64,000 bases of DNA from Alkalinema sp. FACHB-956 (GTDB taxonomy: Bacteria > Cyanobacteriota > Cyanobacteriia > Leptolyngbyales > Leptolyngbyaceae). The notes under the pieces are model-generated. The model made no database searches and was not told the origin of the DNA. It worked only from the letters and a program-made list of their open reading frames with translations. The position numbers were made by a program, and so were the translations under genes. The stretch lies in the NCBI RefSeq assembly GCF_014697025.1, contig NZ_JACJRC010000001.1, forward strand, positions 620,001 to 684,000. The letters run 5' to 3'. Shown piece by piece: positions 1 through 7,795 of this stretch (the first letter of the stretch is position 1; each line of letters begins with the position of its first letter).

Positions 1-382
1 ACGTTGTTGCGGTCGCGCAGCTTGTCCGCCCTCAGAGCCGCGATCGCCCGTCAGTTTCGGGCCATTTCACCCATCCTTGCCTGGGTACAGGTTGCCTTCT
101 GGACGGCAGAACCCGTTGCACAAGACATTCCCATCGCCCCATGCCATCCCCCAGCGCTCGATCGTGATCCAGACCTGGGAATTAATCAGCGGATTTAATG
201 CGCGAGATTTACAACTATCATCGAACTTTATATTGCCAAGGGGTTCCCACCCATCTATTCTTAATAGGAGCAAGATTGAAACTTAAGACAAAATTCAACA
301 TCGTGGTTCTTCCCGTGGGATTTTGTCGCTTCAGTAAGCACCTCGGTGCCGATTACGAACTGATTGGAAGGGAGTTATTACG
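1..382. other. Non-coding region upstream of the carboxysome operon
   Basis: No convincing gene is visible here. The short open frames overlap each other, lack ribosome binding sites and resemble no family I know. The stretch nearest ccmK is presumably the 5' leader and promoter of the ccm operon, but I could not pick a clear -35/-10 pair. A purine-rich Shine-Dalgarno-like sequence (GGAAGGGAG) lies about 8 bases before the ccmK start codon. The left end is cut by the window, so an upstream shell gene cannot be excluded. Confidence 0.5.
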
Positions 383-724
383 ATGGCTATTGCAGTTGGA
401 ATGATTGAAACCTTGGGTTTCCCCGCCGTGGTGGAAGCCGCAGACGCAATGGTAAAAGCGGCTCGCGTGACCCTGGTTGGCTACGAAAAGATTGGTTCTG
501 GCCGTGTAACCGTGATTGTTCGCGGTGATGTCTCTGAAGTGCAAGCTTCGGTTGCTGCTGGGATTGAAAACGTGAAGCGTGTGAACGGTGGTCAAGTCCT
601 GTCTACCCACATCATCGCTCGTCCCCACGAAAACCTGGAATACGTTCTGCCCATTCGCTACACCGAAGCGGTGGAACCCTTTCGTGAGAGCGTAAGTGGT
701 ATCCGTCCCCTGAACCGTCCGTAA
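383..724 (+). CDS. ccmK: Carboxysome hexameric shell protein CcmK (BMC-H)
   Basis: This bacterial microcompartment domain protein forms the hexameric tiles of the beta-carboxysome facets; the central pore is thought to pass bicarbonate and sugar phosphates. A single BMC-H domain fills residues 1 to about 92, beginning [15 protein letters not shown]. The pore-lining loop reads KIGSGRVT and is followed by the [10 protein letters not shown] helix, as in CcmK1/CcmK2. At 113 aa it is slightly longer than CcmK2 (about 103), the extra residues forming a C-terminal tail. The stop lies 7 bases before ccmL, so the two are surely cotranscribed. Only one ccmK copy is in view; others may lie to the left. 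Family assignment is secure; the exact paralogue number is not. Confidence 0.97.
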   Translation: MAIAVGMIETLGFPAVVEAADAMVKAARVTLVGYEKIGSGRVTVIVRGDVSEVQASVAAGIENVKRVNGGQVLSTHIIARPHENLEYVLPIRYTEAVEPFRESVSGIRPLNRP

Positions 725-731
725 TGCCGTA

Positions 732-1031
732 ATGCAAATCGCCAAAGTTCGCGGCACCGTTGTCAGTACGCAGAAAGAGCCGAATTTAGGAGGCGTCAAG
801 TTTCTCCTAGTGCAGCTTTTAGATGAAGAAGGTAGTCCGTTGCCGGTCTACGAAGTTGCTGCTGATAAAGTAGGCGCTGGGGTAGGTGAGTGGGTGCTGA
901 TTAGTCGAGGCAGTGGTTCTCGCAACGTTGAAGGACATCGCGATCGCCCGATCGACGCCGCCGTAGTGGCCATTATTGACACAGTCACGGTTGATAATCA
1001 GCGCCTCTACGACAAAGGCACCCAATGGTAA
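732..1031 (+). CDS. ccmL: Carboxysome pentameric vertex protein CcmL (BMC-P)
   Basis: CcmL forms pentamers that cap the twelve vertices of the icosahedral beta-carboxysome shell. The 99-aa product has the usual length. It starts MQIAKVRGTVVSTQKEP and contains the EutN/CcmL-type beta barrel with KFLLVQLLDEEG, a DKVGAGVGEWVLISRGS segment, and the DAAVVAIIDTV strand near the C terminus. It follows ccmK after 7 bases and precedes ccmM, the canonical ccmK-L-M-N order. No anomalies were seen. Confidence 0.97.
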   Translation: MQIAKVRGTVVSTQKEPNLGGVKFLLVQLLDEEGSPLPVYEVAADKVGAGVGEWVLISRGSGSRNVEGHRDRPIDAAVVAIIDTVTVDNQRLYDKGTQW

Positions 1032-1137
1032 TCCACAGGTAATTCACAACAGTAATTCCTGTGTGAGATAGCGCCGGAGCTGACCTACCCTGTGCTTCCG
1101 GTGTTTTTGCATTGCAGCAGGGAGAAAAAATTTGAAC

Positions 1138-3081
1138 ATGGCAGCCCAAACTTCTTTTGCGGCTCCGCCGACTCCCTGGTCACGCACCCTAGCGGAACCA
1201 AAAATTCACGAGTCTGCCTATGTGCACGTTTTTTCCAATTTAATTGGAGACGTGCGGGTCGGAGAAAATGTACTCATTGCACCGGGTACCTCTGTCCGGG
1301 CAGATGAAGGAACCCCATTCCACATTGGTCGCAATACCAACCTGCAGGATGGGGTCGTGGTGCACGGCCTTGATCAAGGTCGCGTCCTGGGAGACGACGG
1401 TGAATCCTATTCGGTTTGGATCGGAAACAATTCATCCATCACACACATGGCCTTGGTGCATGGTCCTGCCTACGTCGGCGATCATTGCTTCATCGGCTTT
1501 CGCTCTACGGTGTTTAACGCACGGGTAGGCGCGGGTTCGATCGTGATGATGCATTGTCTCATCCAAGATGTGGAAATTCCGCCTGGGAAATATGTTCCCT
1601 CTGGGTCAATCATTACCAACCAGCAGCAAGCCGATCGCCTGCCAGACGTGCAGGAGCAGGACAAGCACTTCGCTAAGCATGTGATTGGAATTAACGAAGC
1701 GCTGCGATCGGGTTATCACTGCGCCGAAGACACTGCTTGTATCCTTCCGATTAAAAACGACATGGCTACTACCTATCAGTCTAAAAGTCCAGTAGCGGAA
1801 GTGGTGGATCACGTGCGTCAACTCTTGGCGCAGGGCTACCGCATCGGTACCGAGCACGCTAACAAGCGTCAGTTTCAGAACGGTGGATGGAAGAGCTGTT
1901 CTCCCATTCAAGCCACTGCAGAATCTGCGGTGCTGGGTGAACTTCAATCCTGTTTAGCCGATCACGCCGGGGAATACGTCCGGTTGATTGGCATCGACGC
2001 GAAAGCCAAGAAACGGGTGATGGAGAAAATCATTCAACGCCCAGAGGATGCACCTTTGACCTTTAGCGGTGCCGCTTCCAGCAATGGCTATACAGCAGCT
2101 CCTAGCTATGCTTCCAACGGCCACAAGCCATCGGCAGCAGCGGTCGATAGCTCTCTCTCGGCTCAGATCCGGCAAGTCCTGGGTCGCGGCGGCAAGATTG
2201 CGGTCGAGTACGCCAACAAGCGCCAATTCCAGACTTCCTCTTGGCAGAATGCTGGATTTCTCCAAGCTTCTGGGGAATCTGGGGTGGTGGCAGAACTGAA
2301 TCGCATCTTGGCTCAGCAAGCGGGCAATTACGTTCGCATTGTCGGCGTTGATCCGGTGGCGAAGAAACGCCTGCTGGAAGCGATCGTGCAGCGTCCCAAT
2401 GGACAAGCCACGGTGAGCACGTCTTCTGCCTCCTCCAATGGATTCTCTAGCGCGGCGAGTGTTTCTGCGCCTGCGGCCAGTAGTGATTTAGCCGGTCAAA
2501 TTCAGCAATTGCTGAATCAAGGTGCGGTAATTGGGTTGGAATACGCGGATCAGCGCCGCTACCGTGCGTCTTCTTGGACAACGGTTCCGCCTATCCAAGG
2601 TCGCAGCGCCGGTGAGATTGCCAACGCCGTGAGTAGCTTTATTGCCCAGCACGGCAATGATTACGTTCGCTTGATTGGGGTCGATACCCGTGCCAAGAAG
2701 CGTTTGGCTGAAGTCGTGGTGCATCGTCCCGGTGCGAAAGCGCCCGCAGCAGCTAGCAGCGCCAGCTATGGGGCTAGCTACAGTGCTCCGGCAGCCAGTG
2801 CTCCGGTTTCCGCAGGCAGCTTGAGTGCCCAGACTGTGGATCAGATTCGCCAATTGGTGCGCGCTGGTCACAAGATTACGCTGGAATACGCTGACCAACG
2901 TCGTTTCCGGATCAACTCCTGGCAAACGGCGGGCGTCGTGCAGGCAAGCAATGAGTCTGGCGCGATCGCCAATGTAGAGGCGATCTTGGCTGACTATGCT
3001 GGCATGTACGTCCGCATCATCGGCACCGACGGGTCTAAGCGTCGGGTGCTGGAAGCCGTTATCCAAAAACCTGGGAAATAG
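1138..3081 (+). CDS. ccmM: Carboxysome scaffold protein CcmM (gamma-carbonic anhydrase domain plus four RuBisCO small-subunit-like repeats)
   Basis: CcmM gathers RuBisCO into the procarboxysome condensate and links it to CcmN and the shell. I chose ATG at 1138 over the TTG two codons earlier because GGGAGAAAAAA lies about 8 bases before it. Residues 1 to about 210 form a left-handed beta-helix gamma-carbonic anhydrase domain with candidate zinc ligands His76, His103 and His108. Cys195 and Cys201 match the redox disulfide known to activate CcmM carbonic anhydrase. Four small-subunit-like domains follow at about 221-302, 341-420, 451-531 and 565-647, each with a Y-A-[ND]-[QK]-R-[QR]-[FY]-like core and joined by Ala/Ser-rich linkers. 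Only the first carries a cysteine pair (Cys254/Cys272). An internally initiated short form is expected from other cyanobacteria; an in-frame ATG at 1762 is possible but has no strong ribosome binding site. Confidence 0.97.
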   Translation: MAAQTSFAAPPTPWSRTLAEPKIHESAYVHVFSNLIGDVRVGENVLIAPGTSVRADEGTPFHIGRNTNLQDGVVVHGLDQGRVLGDDGESYSVWIGNNSSITHMALVHGPAYVGDHCFIGFRSTVFNARVGAGSIVMMHCLIQDVEIPPGKYVPSGSIITNQQQADRLPDVQEQDKHFAKHVIGINEALRSGYHCAEDTACILPIKNDMATTYQSKSPVAEVVDHVRQLLAQGYRIGTEHANKRQFQNGGWKSCSPIQATAESAVLGELQSCLADHAGEYVRLIGIDAKAKKRVMEKIIQRPEDAPLTFSGAASSNGYTAAPSYASNGHKPSAAAVDSSLSAQIRQVLGRGGKIAVEYANKRQFQTSSWQNAGFLQASGESGVVAELNRILAQQAGNYVRIVGVDPVAKKRLLEAIVQRPNGQATVSTSSASSNGFSSAASVSAPAASSDLAGQIQQLLNQGAVIGLEYADQRRYRASSWTTVPPIQGRSAGEIANAVSSFIAQHGNDYVRLIGVDTRAKKRLAEVVVHRPGAKAPAAASSASYGASYSAPAASAPVSAGSLSAQTVDQIRQLVRAGHKITLEYADQRRFRINSWQTAGVVQASNESGAIANVEAILADYAGMYVRIIGTDGSKRRVLEAVIQKPGK

Positions 3082-3126
3082 TTCCTTAACCCTGGGAAGT
3101 AGTTCCTTCATTTTGAGCCTATCGCG

Positions 3127-4542
3127 ATGTTTCCGCAGTCCCTCCACTTTGAACCGATTAATACGACGCAGTACTGCGTTAGCGGTGATGTAGTGGTTCA
3201 TCCAGGGGCTGCGATCGCGCCGGGTGTTTTGCTGCAAGCTGATCCAGGCAGTCGGATTATTATTCGCTCTGGAGTTTGTATCGGCTTAGGGTCAGTCATT
3301 CATGCCTACCATGGCACCATCACCATCAATGAAGGGGCTAATCTTGGGGCAGGGGTTTTGCTGATTGGGGATGTGTCGATCGGGGCGCGGGCCTGTCTAG
3401 GGTCTGCGGTGACGGTGTTAGATGCCACAGTCAATGCGGGAACCATTCTAGAATCGGGAACGGTTGTCGGCGATCGTAGCCGTCAAACGGATTTGGATGC
3501 GCTGCTGAATGGCATTCCCATGAATGACGCTGAACCGGACAGCACCTCAGCCCATGGATATCAGAGCTCCCAGAGCGCTTCTTTCAGTCAGCAGGATTTC
3601 AGTAGCGGGTTTTATAGCCCGTCTAGTGCCGGATCAAAAGCCAATTCCCCCGCAGCCCAAAATTTAGACTTTTCCGATCCCTGGGGAACCCCTGAAGCTG
3701 ACCCTACAAGCGCTTCAGCCTCTGGATCAACCTCTGGACAGGGCATCCCTTCATCGCAGGATCCGATCGCTGAAAATCCTCGGGGCGTAACCGACAATTC
3801 TGGCCAACCCTGGCAACCCTGTGACCCAAATCCATGGGATCCAACAGATAATCCAGCGGGGGAAACAACCTGTCGGGTTTCCATGCCGGATCAGAGCTTT
3901 GAACCCTTTGAGGCCAATCCCTGGAGCGATCGGCCCCATTCTGCACCGTTCCCGCCCTATCCCAGTAATCCGAATCCTTCGACGGCCAGCCCCTTTGCTG
4001 ATCCGACGCCTCCTCCGGCGAGTGCCCACCCCCAACCGAATCATCCCAATTCCACTCAGTTTTTCTCGTCCTATCCCAACCCACCTGCCACATCCACGCA
4101 AACCAATTCCTGGTTGAACGATGGCGATCCGTCGCCCATTAGTGCCCATCCTCAACCCACCCACGCAACAGGCCAAGTTTGGCAAGGGAACGGGTCGATC
4201 GGCGGTAATTACAACTCTGGTAATTACGACCCTGGTAATTACAGCTCTAGTAGTTACAGCTCTGGCAACCACAGTGAGTCGGATCTTTCGGACACAGAAA
4301 TGCAGGGGGGATATGGGACTGGTGCATCGATCGGAGCGCCCATCGGAGTGCCCAATGGGTTTACGCAACCGGGTGCCTCCTGGGGACAGCCCAATTCCCA
4401 GAACAACGCTCAGCCTAACGTTCCCCCCAATCCCTCTGCGAACCCAGAAGACCCCACGGATGCCCTAGTTCCTAAGACCCCTAAGCAGGTTTATGGTCAA
4501 GCCTACGTGAACCAAATGCTTGGCAAAATGATGGGACGGTAA
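3127..4542 (+). CDS. ccmN: Carboxysome adaptor protein CcmN with very long linker
   Basis: CcmN binds CcmM through its N-terminal left-handed beta-helix and recruits the CcmK shell through a C-terminal encapsulation peptide. Hexapeptide repeats (VVHPGAAIAPGVLLQADPG, then IGLGSVIHAY and GAGVLLIGDVSIGARACLG) occupy about residues 15-110. The last 20 or so residues (VYGQAYVNQMLGKMMGR) form an amphipathic helix typical of encapsulation peptides. Between them lie over 300 residues rich in Pro, Ser, Asn and Gly, including GNY-type repeats near residue 360. At 471 aa it is roughly two to three times the length of textbook CcmN. It is the last gene of the ccm run and converges on the next gene. Confidence 0.92.
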   Translation: MFPQSLHFEPINTTQYCVSGDVVVHPGAAIAPGVLLQADPGSRIIIRSGVCIGLGSVIHAYHGTITINEGANLGAGVLLIGDVSIGARACLGSAVTVLDATVNAGTILESGTVVGDRSRQTDLDALLNGIPMNDAEPDSTSAHGYQSSQSASFSQQDFSSGFYSPSSAGSKANSPAAQNLDFSDPWGTPEADPTSASASGSTSGQGIPSSQDPIAENPRGVTDNSGQPWQPCDPNPWDPTDNPAGETTCRVSMPDQSFEPFEANPWSDRPHSAPFPPYPSNPNPSTASPFADPTPPPASAHPQPNHPNSTQFFSSYPNPPATSTQTNSWLNDGDPSPISAHPQPTHATGQVWQGNGSIGGNYNSGNYDPGNYSSSSYSSGNHSESDLSDTEMQGGYGTGASIGAPIGVPNGFTQPGASWGQPNSQNNAQPNVPPNPSANPEDPTDALVPKTPKQVYGQAYVNQMLGKMMGR

Positions 4543-4563
4543 AAGCTGAAAGTATTGGGTCAG

Positions 4564-5160
4564 CTATCGCCCTCGACACTTGAGAGTTGCATATTCTCTA
4601 GGAGATGGCAGGAAGGCTTGGTTATTTAGGTACCATACGTAAACTTCATGGATCAAATCCCCTAAAGTAGGCCATTTGCACTTTCCGATCCACTGGATAC
4701 CTATTTCATGGCCACTCTGCCAGTCGAAGAGATGTTTGTGGTGCTCATCGAGATGGCCTGGTCGATACCAATCTTGGTCTTGGTTATCGTAGCGCAGTAT
4801 GTTGCCATGGTCTTGAACTGAAGCATTGTAGGCATACCAAACTGTCTGTACAATGCGGTCCCCGTTAAGGCATTCAAGGGTACGAAGACTCTTTTCTGCA
4901 CGAATCAAGATTTTTCCTAAGCAGGCTATCTCTCCACTCAAAAGGATTCCTTTCTCTGTATCTTCGCTGAATGTCAGAGAGTCACAATCGACGAAATGAC
5001 TGTATTTTGACGACTTGAACTGCATCATACAGGTCTGGTGAATTTCGCGATAGCGACTCCATCGATTCGGGCCGTGTCGATCGGGACAAGAAAAGACATT
5101 GTCAGTACAAATCAACTGCTCTGCGGTCTGGATAACTTCTTGAGTATTTTCAGATAGCAT
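4564..5160 (-). CDS. DUF6516-like protein
   Basis: The middle and C-terminal parts resemble the DUF6516 family: NILRYDNQD, then a his-rich HLDEHHKHLFDW, a GIQW stretch, and a final helix beginning PTLGDLIHEVYVWY. These proteins are small, often horizontally mobile and sometimes found beside toxin-antitoxin-type antitoxins; no biochemical role is established that I know of. A longer frame beginning at TTG 5208 exists, but the ATG at 5160 is the more ordinary start; neither has a strong ribosome binding site. The gene converges on ccmN with about 20 bases between stops. No antitoxin-like partner adjoins it. AT-rich upstream DNA suggests acquired material. Assignment is by motif memory only. Confidence 0.6.
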   Translation of the reverse strand: MLSENTQEVIQTAEQLICTDNVFSCPDRHGPNRWSRYREIHQTCMMQFKSSKYSHFVDCDSLTFSEDTEKGILLSGEIACLGKILIRAEKSLRTLECLNGDRIVQTVWYAYNASVQDHGNILRYDNQDQDWYRPGHLDEHHKHLFDWQSGHEIGIQWIGKCKWPTLGDLIHEVYVWYLNNQAFLPSPREYATLKCRGR

Positions 5161-5545
5161 AAGATGTTGGACAGAATAAAAGGTTGAAAGTCTTGAACTT
5201 CTCCACAATGCTACGGATAGTGTCTACCTCGATTTTCTGGGGTCTTATACACAGAAAACTAGAGCACCCACTGTAGCGATACCAACTAGATATTGTGTAC
5301 CATCCAGCTAGGGATCTATTCTAAAGAGACTTTTGACAACTGACAACTATTGTGTATATAAACTACAAGGGCTATATATAGCGTCTACACTACGGGTGGT
5401 GGATGAATTCTTCTGCAATTGTTCGTGCTTATCTGAATTAAGTAGCCCCATCACTTGAAATAATCAATGGAGTTCTTCGGTAGAATCTACTTGTCTTGAT
5501 CAGTGGCCTCAATCTTCGTTTTTAGTCTTCAGGTTTGGCACTTTT
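5161..5545. other. AT-rich intergenic region between divergent genes
   Basis: About 385 bases separate the DUF6516-like gene (minus) from the Uma2 gene (plus), so both promoters should lie here. The DNA is visibly richer in A and T than its surroundings. I see no gene, tRNA, clear terminator or repeat, and I could not assign promoter boxes with confidence. Confidence 0.5.
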
Positions 5546-6184
5546 ATGACATTTTCTGTGCCTGTCAGTAAACCGATCAGTCAGCTTCAACTGGCTCCCG
5601 GTAGCCGTGTAACAATTCCTGGGGTCAGTTGGGAGGAATTTGAGGAGATTTTGCAAGAGTTGGGCAATCAGCGCTTAGCCCGCATTGCTTACAGTGACAG
5701 GACATTGGAAATCATGGTGCCGTTGCCTGAGCATGAAATTCCGACTGACTTAATCGCCGATATCGTCAAACTGCTGCTGCGATCGACGGGAACCCGCTAT
5801 CAACCCTTTGGCTCAACCACCTTCAAGCAACAGGGCCTCGCAGGGGTAGAACCCGATGCTTGTTTTGATATCCAAAACTGTGAGCGAATAATTGGTCGGC
5901 GTCGCTTGGAACCTGGCGATCCCCCTCCAGACCTTGCCATTGAAACGGATGTGACCTCAGCAACGACCCTTGCCGCGTATCAAGCGATCGCAGTGCCCGA
6001 AGTTTGGATCTATGCCAACGGCCATTTAACTATTGACTTGCTGCAAGCTGGAAATTATATTCCTTCCGCCACAAGTGGCCTTTTTCCTCAGTTGCCTTTG
6101 GTGGAATGGGTGGAACAAGCGATCGATCGGGCATGGCAAGTCGTTAGTTTACAAGCCTTAGACGAATTGCAAGCTAAGTTGTGA
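5546..6184 (+). CDS. Uma2 family (DUF820) restriction-endonuclease-fold protein
   Basis: Uma2/DUF820 proteins belong to the PD-(D/E)XK nuclease superfamily and are hugely expanded in cyanobacteria; their biological role is not settled. The N-terminal segment (TIPGVSWEEFEEILQEL) is family-typical. The putative active site is spread over GVEPDACFDIQ (about residues 112-122) and PPPDLAIETDVTSATT (about 139-154), giving the Asp-x(n)-Glu arrangement of the fold. A C-terminal segment with EVWIYANGHLTIDLLQ is also typical. At 212 aa it is full length. It stands alone, followed 33 bases later by a Nudix gene on the same strand, so cotranscription is possible. Confidence 0.92.
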   Translation: MTFSVPVSKPISQLQLAPGSRVTIPGVSWEEFEEILQELGNQRLARIAYSDRTLEIMVPLPEHEIPTDLIADIVKLLLRSTGTRYQPFGSTTFKQQGLAGVEPDACFDIQNCERIIGRRRLEPGDPPPDLAIETDVTSATTLAAYQAIAVPEVWIYANGHLTIDLLQAGNYIPSATSGLFPQLPLVEWVEQAIDRAWQVVSLQALDELQAKL

Positions 6185-6217
6185 AGGTCAGAAGTCCTAA
6201 CGCAATAATTACCGATT

Positions 6218-6655
6218 ATGAGAACCTCCCGCATTCGACCGATCGCCATTTGTCTATTTCGAGAGGGTCAACGTATTTTGGTCTCTGAAGGTTTTGATCC
6301 GGTCAAGCAGAGCCATTTTTGCCGACCGCTTGGGGGAGGCATTGAGTTTGGGGAATCCAGCGAAGCCGCGATCGCGCGGGAAATCCTAGAAGAAACGGGA
6401 CAAACCATCCAGAATATCCAACTGCTAGGCGTCTTGGAAAATCGCTTTGTTTACAACGGCACACTAGGGCATGAAATCGTATTTGTCTACGATGCAGAAT
6501 TTGTCGATCGCGCACTCTACGAACAAGGTGAAGTGGCTTGGTGCGAGCATGATGATGGCAGCTCCCCCGAGATCGCGCGCTGGCAAAGTCTAGAAGAACT
6601 CCAGGTTAGCCAGAGGCAGTTGGTTCCAGAAGCGCTGATCCAATGGTTGGGCTAG
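6218..6655 (+). CDS. Nudix hydrolase
   Basis: This 145-aa protein is a single Nudix domain, which hydrolyses nucleoside diphosphates linked to another moiety using Mg2+ or Mn2+. The Nudix box G-x5-E-x7-REUxEExGU is intact: it begins GGGIEFGESSEAA near residue 40 and ends REILEETG near residue 62. The substrate cannot be deduced. The preceding FDPVKQSHFCRPLGGG context fits the ADP-ribose/MutT-like branch in general. It follows the Uma2 gene closely on the same strand. No ribosome binding site stands out before ATG. Confidence 0.93.
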   Translation: MRTSRIRPIAICLFREGQRILVSEGFDPVKQSHFCRPLGGGIEFGESSEAAIAREILEETGQTIQNIQLLGVLENRFVYNGTLGHEIVFVYDAEFVDRALYEQGEVAWCEHDDGSSPEIARWQSLEELQVSQRQLVPEALIQWLG

Positions 6656-6886
6656 GCTCCTCATTTCTAGTAGCAGTCGGTGGCAAGAAGCCGGAGATTG
6701 AATCAGTCAACTGAAATCGATAGACCTATTCAGTTTTTTAATGCATAGAAATTTCTCAGACCCAGATTCGAGAATTCACAATCGTTCTCGGGCCAGCCAG
6801 TGCGCAAATTGCGGTATTTATAGAGAGGGCAATATCGCCTACATCTAAATAAATGCATTCACCTGTTCACAGTGCGTAATTTTTCT

Positions 6887-7453
6887 ATGACAATTCAATT
6901 TAATCGGAATCACTTTATTGTGCGTTCCTGCGTTGCAAGTGCAGTTGCGATCGTTGTTGGTTTTGCAGCGCCTATGCAGGCCATGCCCAGCAAAACCACT
7001 TCTGGGGTGAAAGAAACCAGTGCAAAGACAATTTACGCAGAAACGATGCCCTCAGCAGCGGCGGTAGAAGCGTTGGGTACGGCTTGGGGCAAGGCTTTGG
7101 CCAGTCGCGATCCGCACAAGATCCACGCTTTATACGATAAAGAAGCCGTTCTTCTAGCAACATTTACAAACGAATTGGACACCCCTACGGAAATCCATAA
7201 CTATTTTGTGGGTTTAACCAAGCGAGAAGGATTGCAAGTTCAATTTGATGAGCAAAACATTCGCATTCTCGACAACGACACTGCAACCAATTCTGGACTA
7301 TACACATTCTCATTTATTGAAAATGGTAAGCGTGTGTTTGTTCCTGCTCGCTACACATTTGTCTATGCAAAACGCGGCAATGATTGGTTGATTATCGAAC
7401 ACCATTCTTCCGTTCGGCCTGAAAAAACCGAGGTGAAATCTGGACAAAAATAA
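6887..7453 (+). CDS. Exported NTF2-like (SnoaL/CaMKII-association-type) protein
   Basis: A signal peptide is clear: Arg and His, then the hydrophobic stretch CVASAVAIVVGFAAPMQA with a likely cleavage after AMQA/AM-type residues near position 33. The mature part is one NTF2-like domain of the kind annotated DUF4440, SgcJ/EcaC or CaMKII association domain: ALGTAWGKALASRDPHKIHALY near residue 60, IHNYFVGLTKR near 100, and FVYAKRGNDWLIIEHHSS near the end. Such domains make cone-shaped barrels that bind small ligands or form oligomers; no catalytic role can be assigned. I used the ATG at 6887, which keeps the signal peptide compact, rather than the GTG five codons earlier. A strong intrinsic terminator follows about 90 bases downstream. 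Confidence 0.82.
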   Translation: MTIQFNRNHFIVRSCVASAVAIVVGFAAPMQAMPSKTTSGVKETSAKTIYAETMPSAAAVEALGTAWGKALASRDPHKIHALYDKEAVLLATFTNELDTPTEIHNYFVGLTKREGLQVQFDEQNIRILDNDTATNSGLYTFSFIENGKRVFVPARYTFVYAKRGNDWLIIEHHSSVRPEKTEVKSGQK

Positions 7454-7540
7454 CCCACCCCGATTTTAGAACGCCAGTTTTTCAAAGTTCAGCGATCGTG
7501 CAGTCGATCGTACTTTGTTAACGATCTACCAGTTACTTCC

Positions 7541-7580
7541 GACGTTTTTGCAGGACTGGCCTGTAGAAACGTCTTTTTTT
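7541..7580 (+). terminator. Intrinsic terminator after the NTF2-like gene
   Basis: GACGTTT is complementary to AAACGTC, with an inner GCAGG/CCTG pairing and an ACTGG-type loop, followed directly by a run of T residues. This is a textbook Rho-independent terminator for the plus-strand gene ending at 7453. Confidence 0.85.
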
Positions 7581-7647
7581 CTAATTCCACCCTCCTGCTC
7601 TCCTACTTTCCTCCCCCCTCCTCCCTAGCTAGTGGCGCACTGTGGAT

Positions 7648-7706
7648 CACACGATAGATCGTGCTATGGATCGAACTGTAGATCGAACTACAGATCAAAC
7701 TGTGGA
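7648..7706. repeat. Degenerate GATCG-containing short tandem repeat
   Basis: Several degenerate copies of a 12-base motif (roughly GATCGAACTGTA) follow one another in the leader of the porin gene. The rest of the 7454-7795 intergenic region holds the terminator and a C-rich stretch and no gene. The repeat makes a spurious reading frame full of Asp-Arg-Thr, which I do not consider coding. Confidence 0.5.
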
Positions 7707-7795
7707 CAACGATCGTGCATTTGTGGGAATTCAGCCAACCAAAATTGCTGAGATCGGGTTTAATCTTGTGTGGAGAGGCGGGAGGAGTGAGAACT

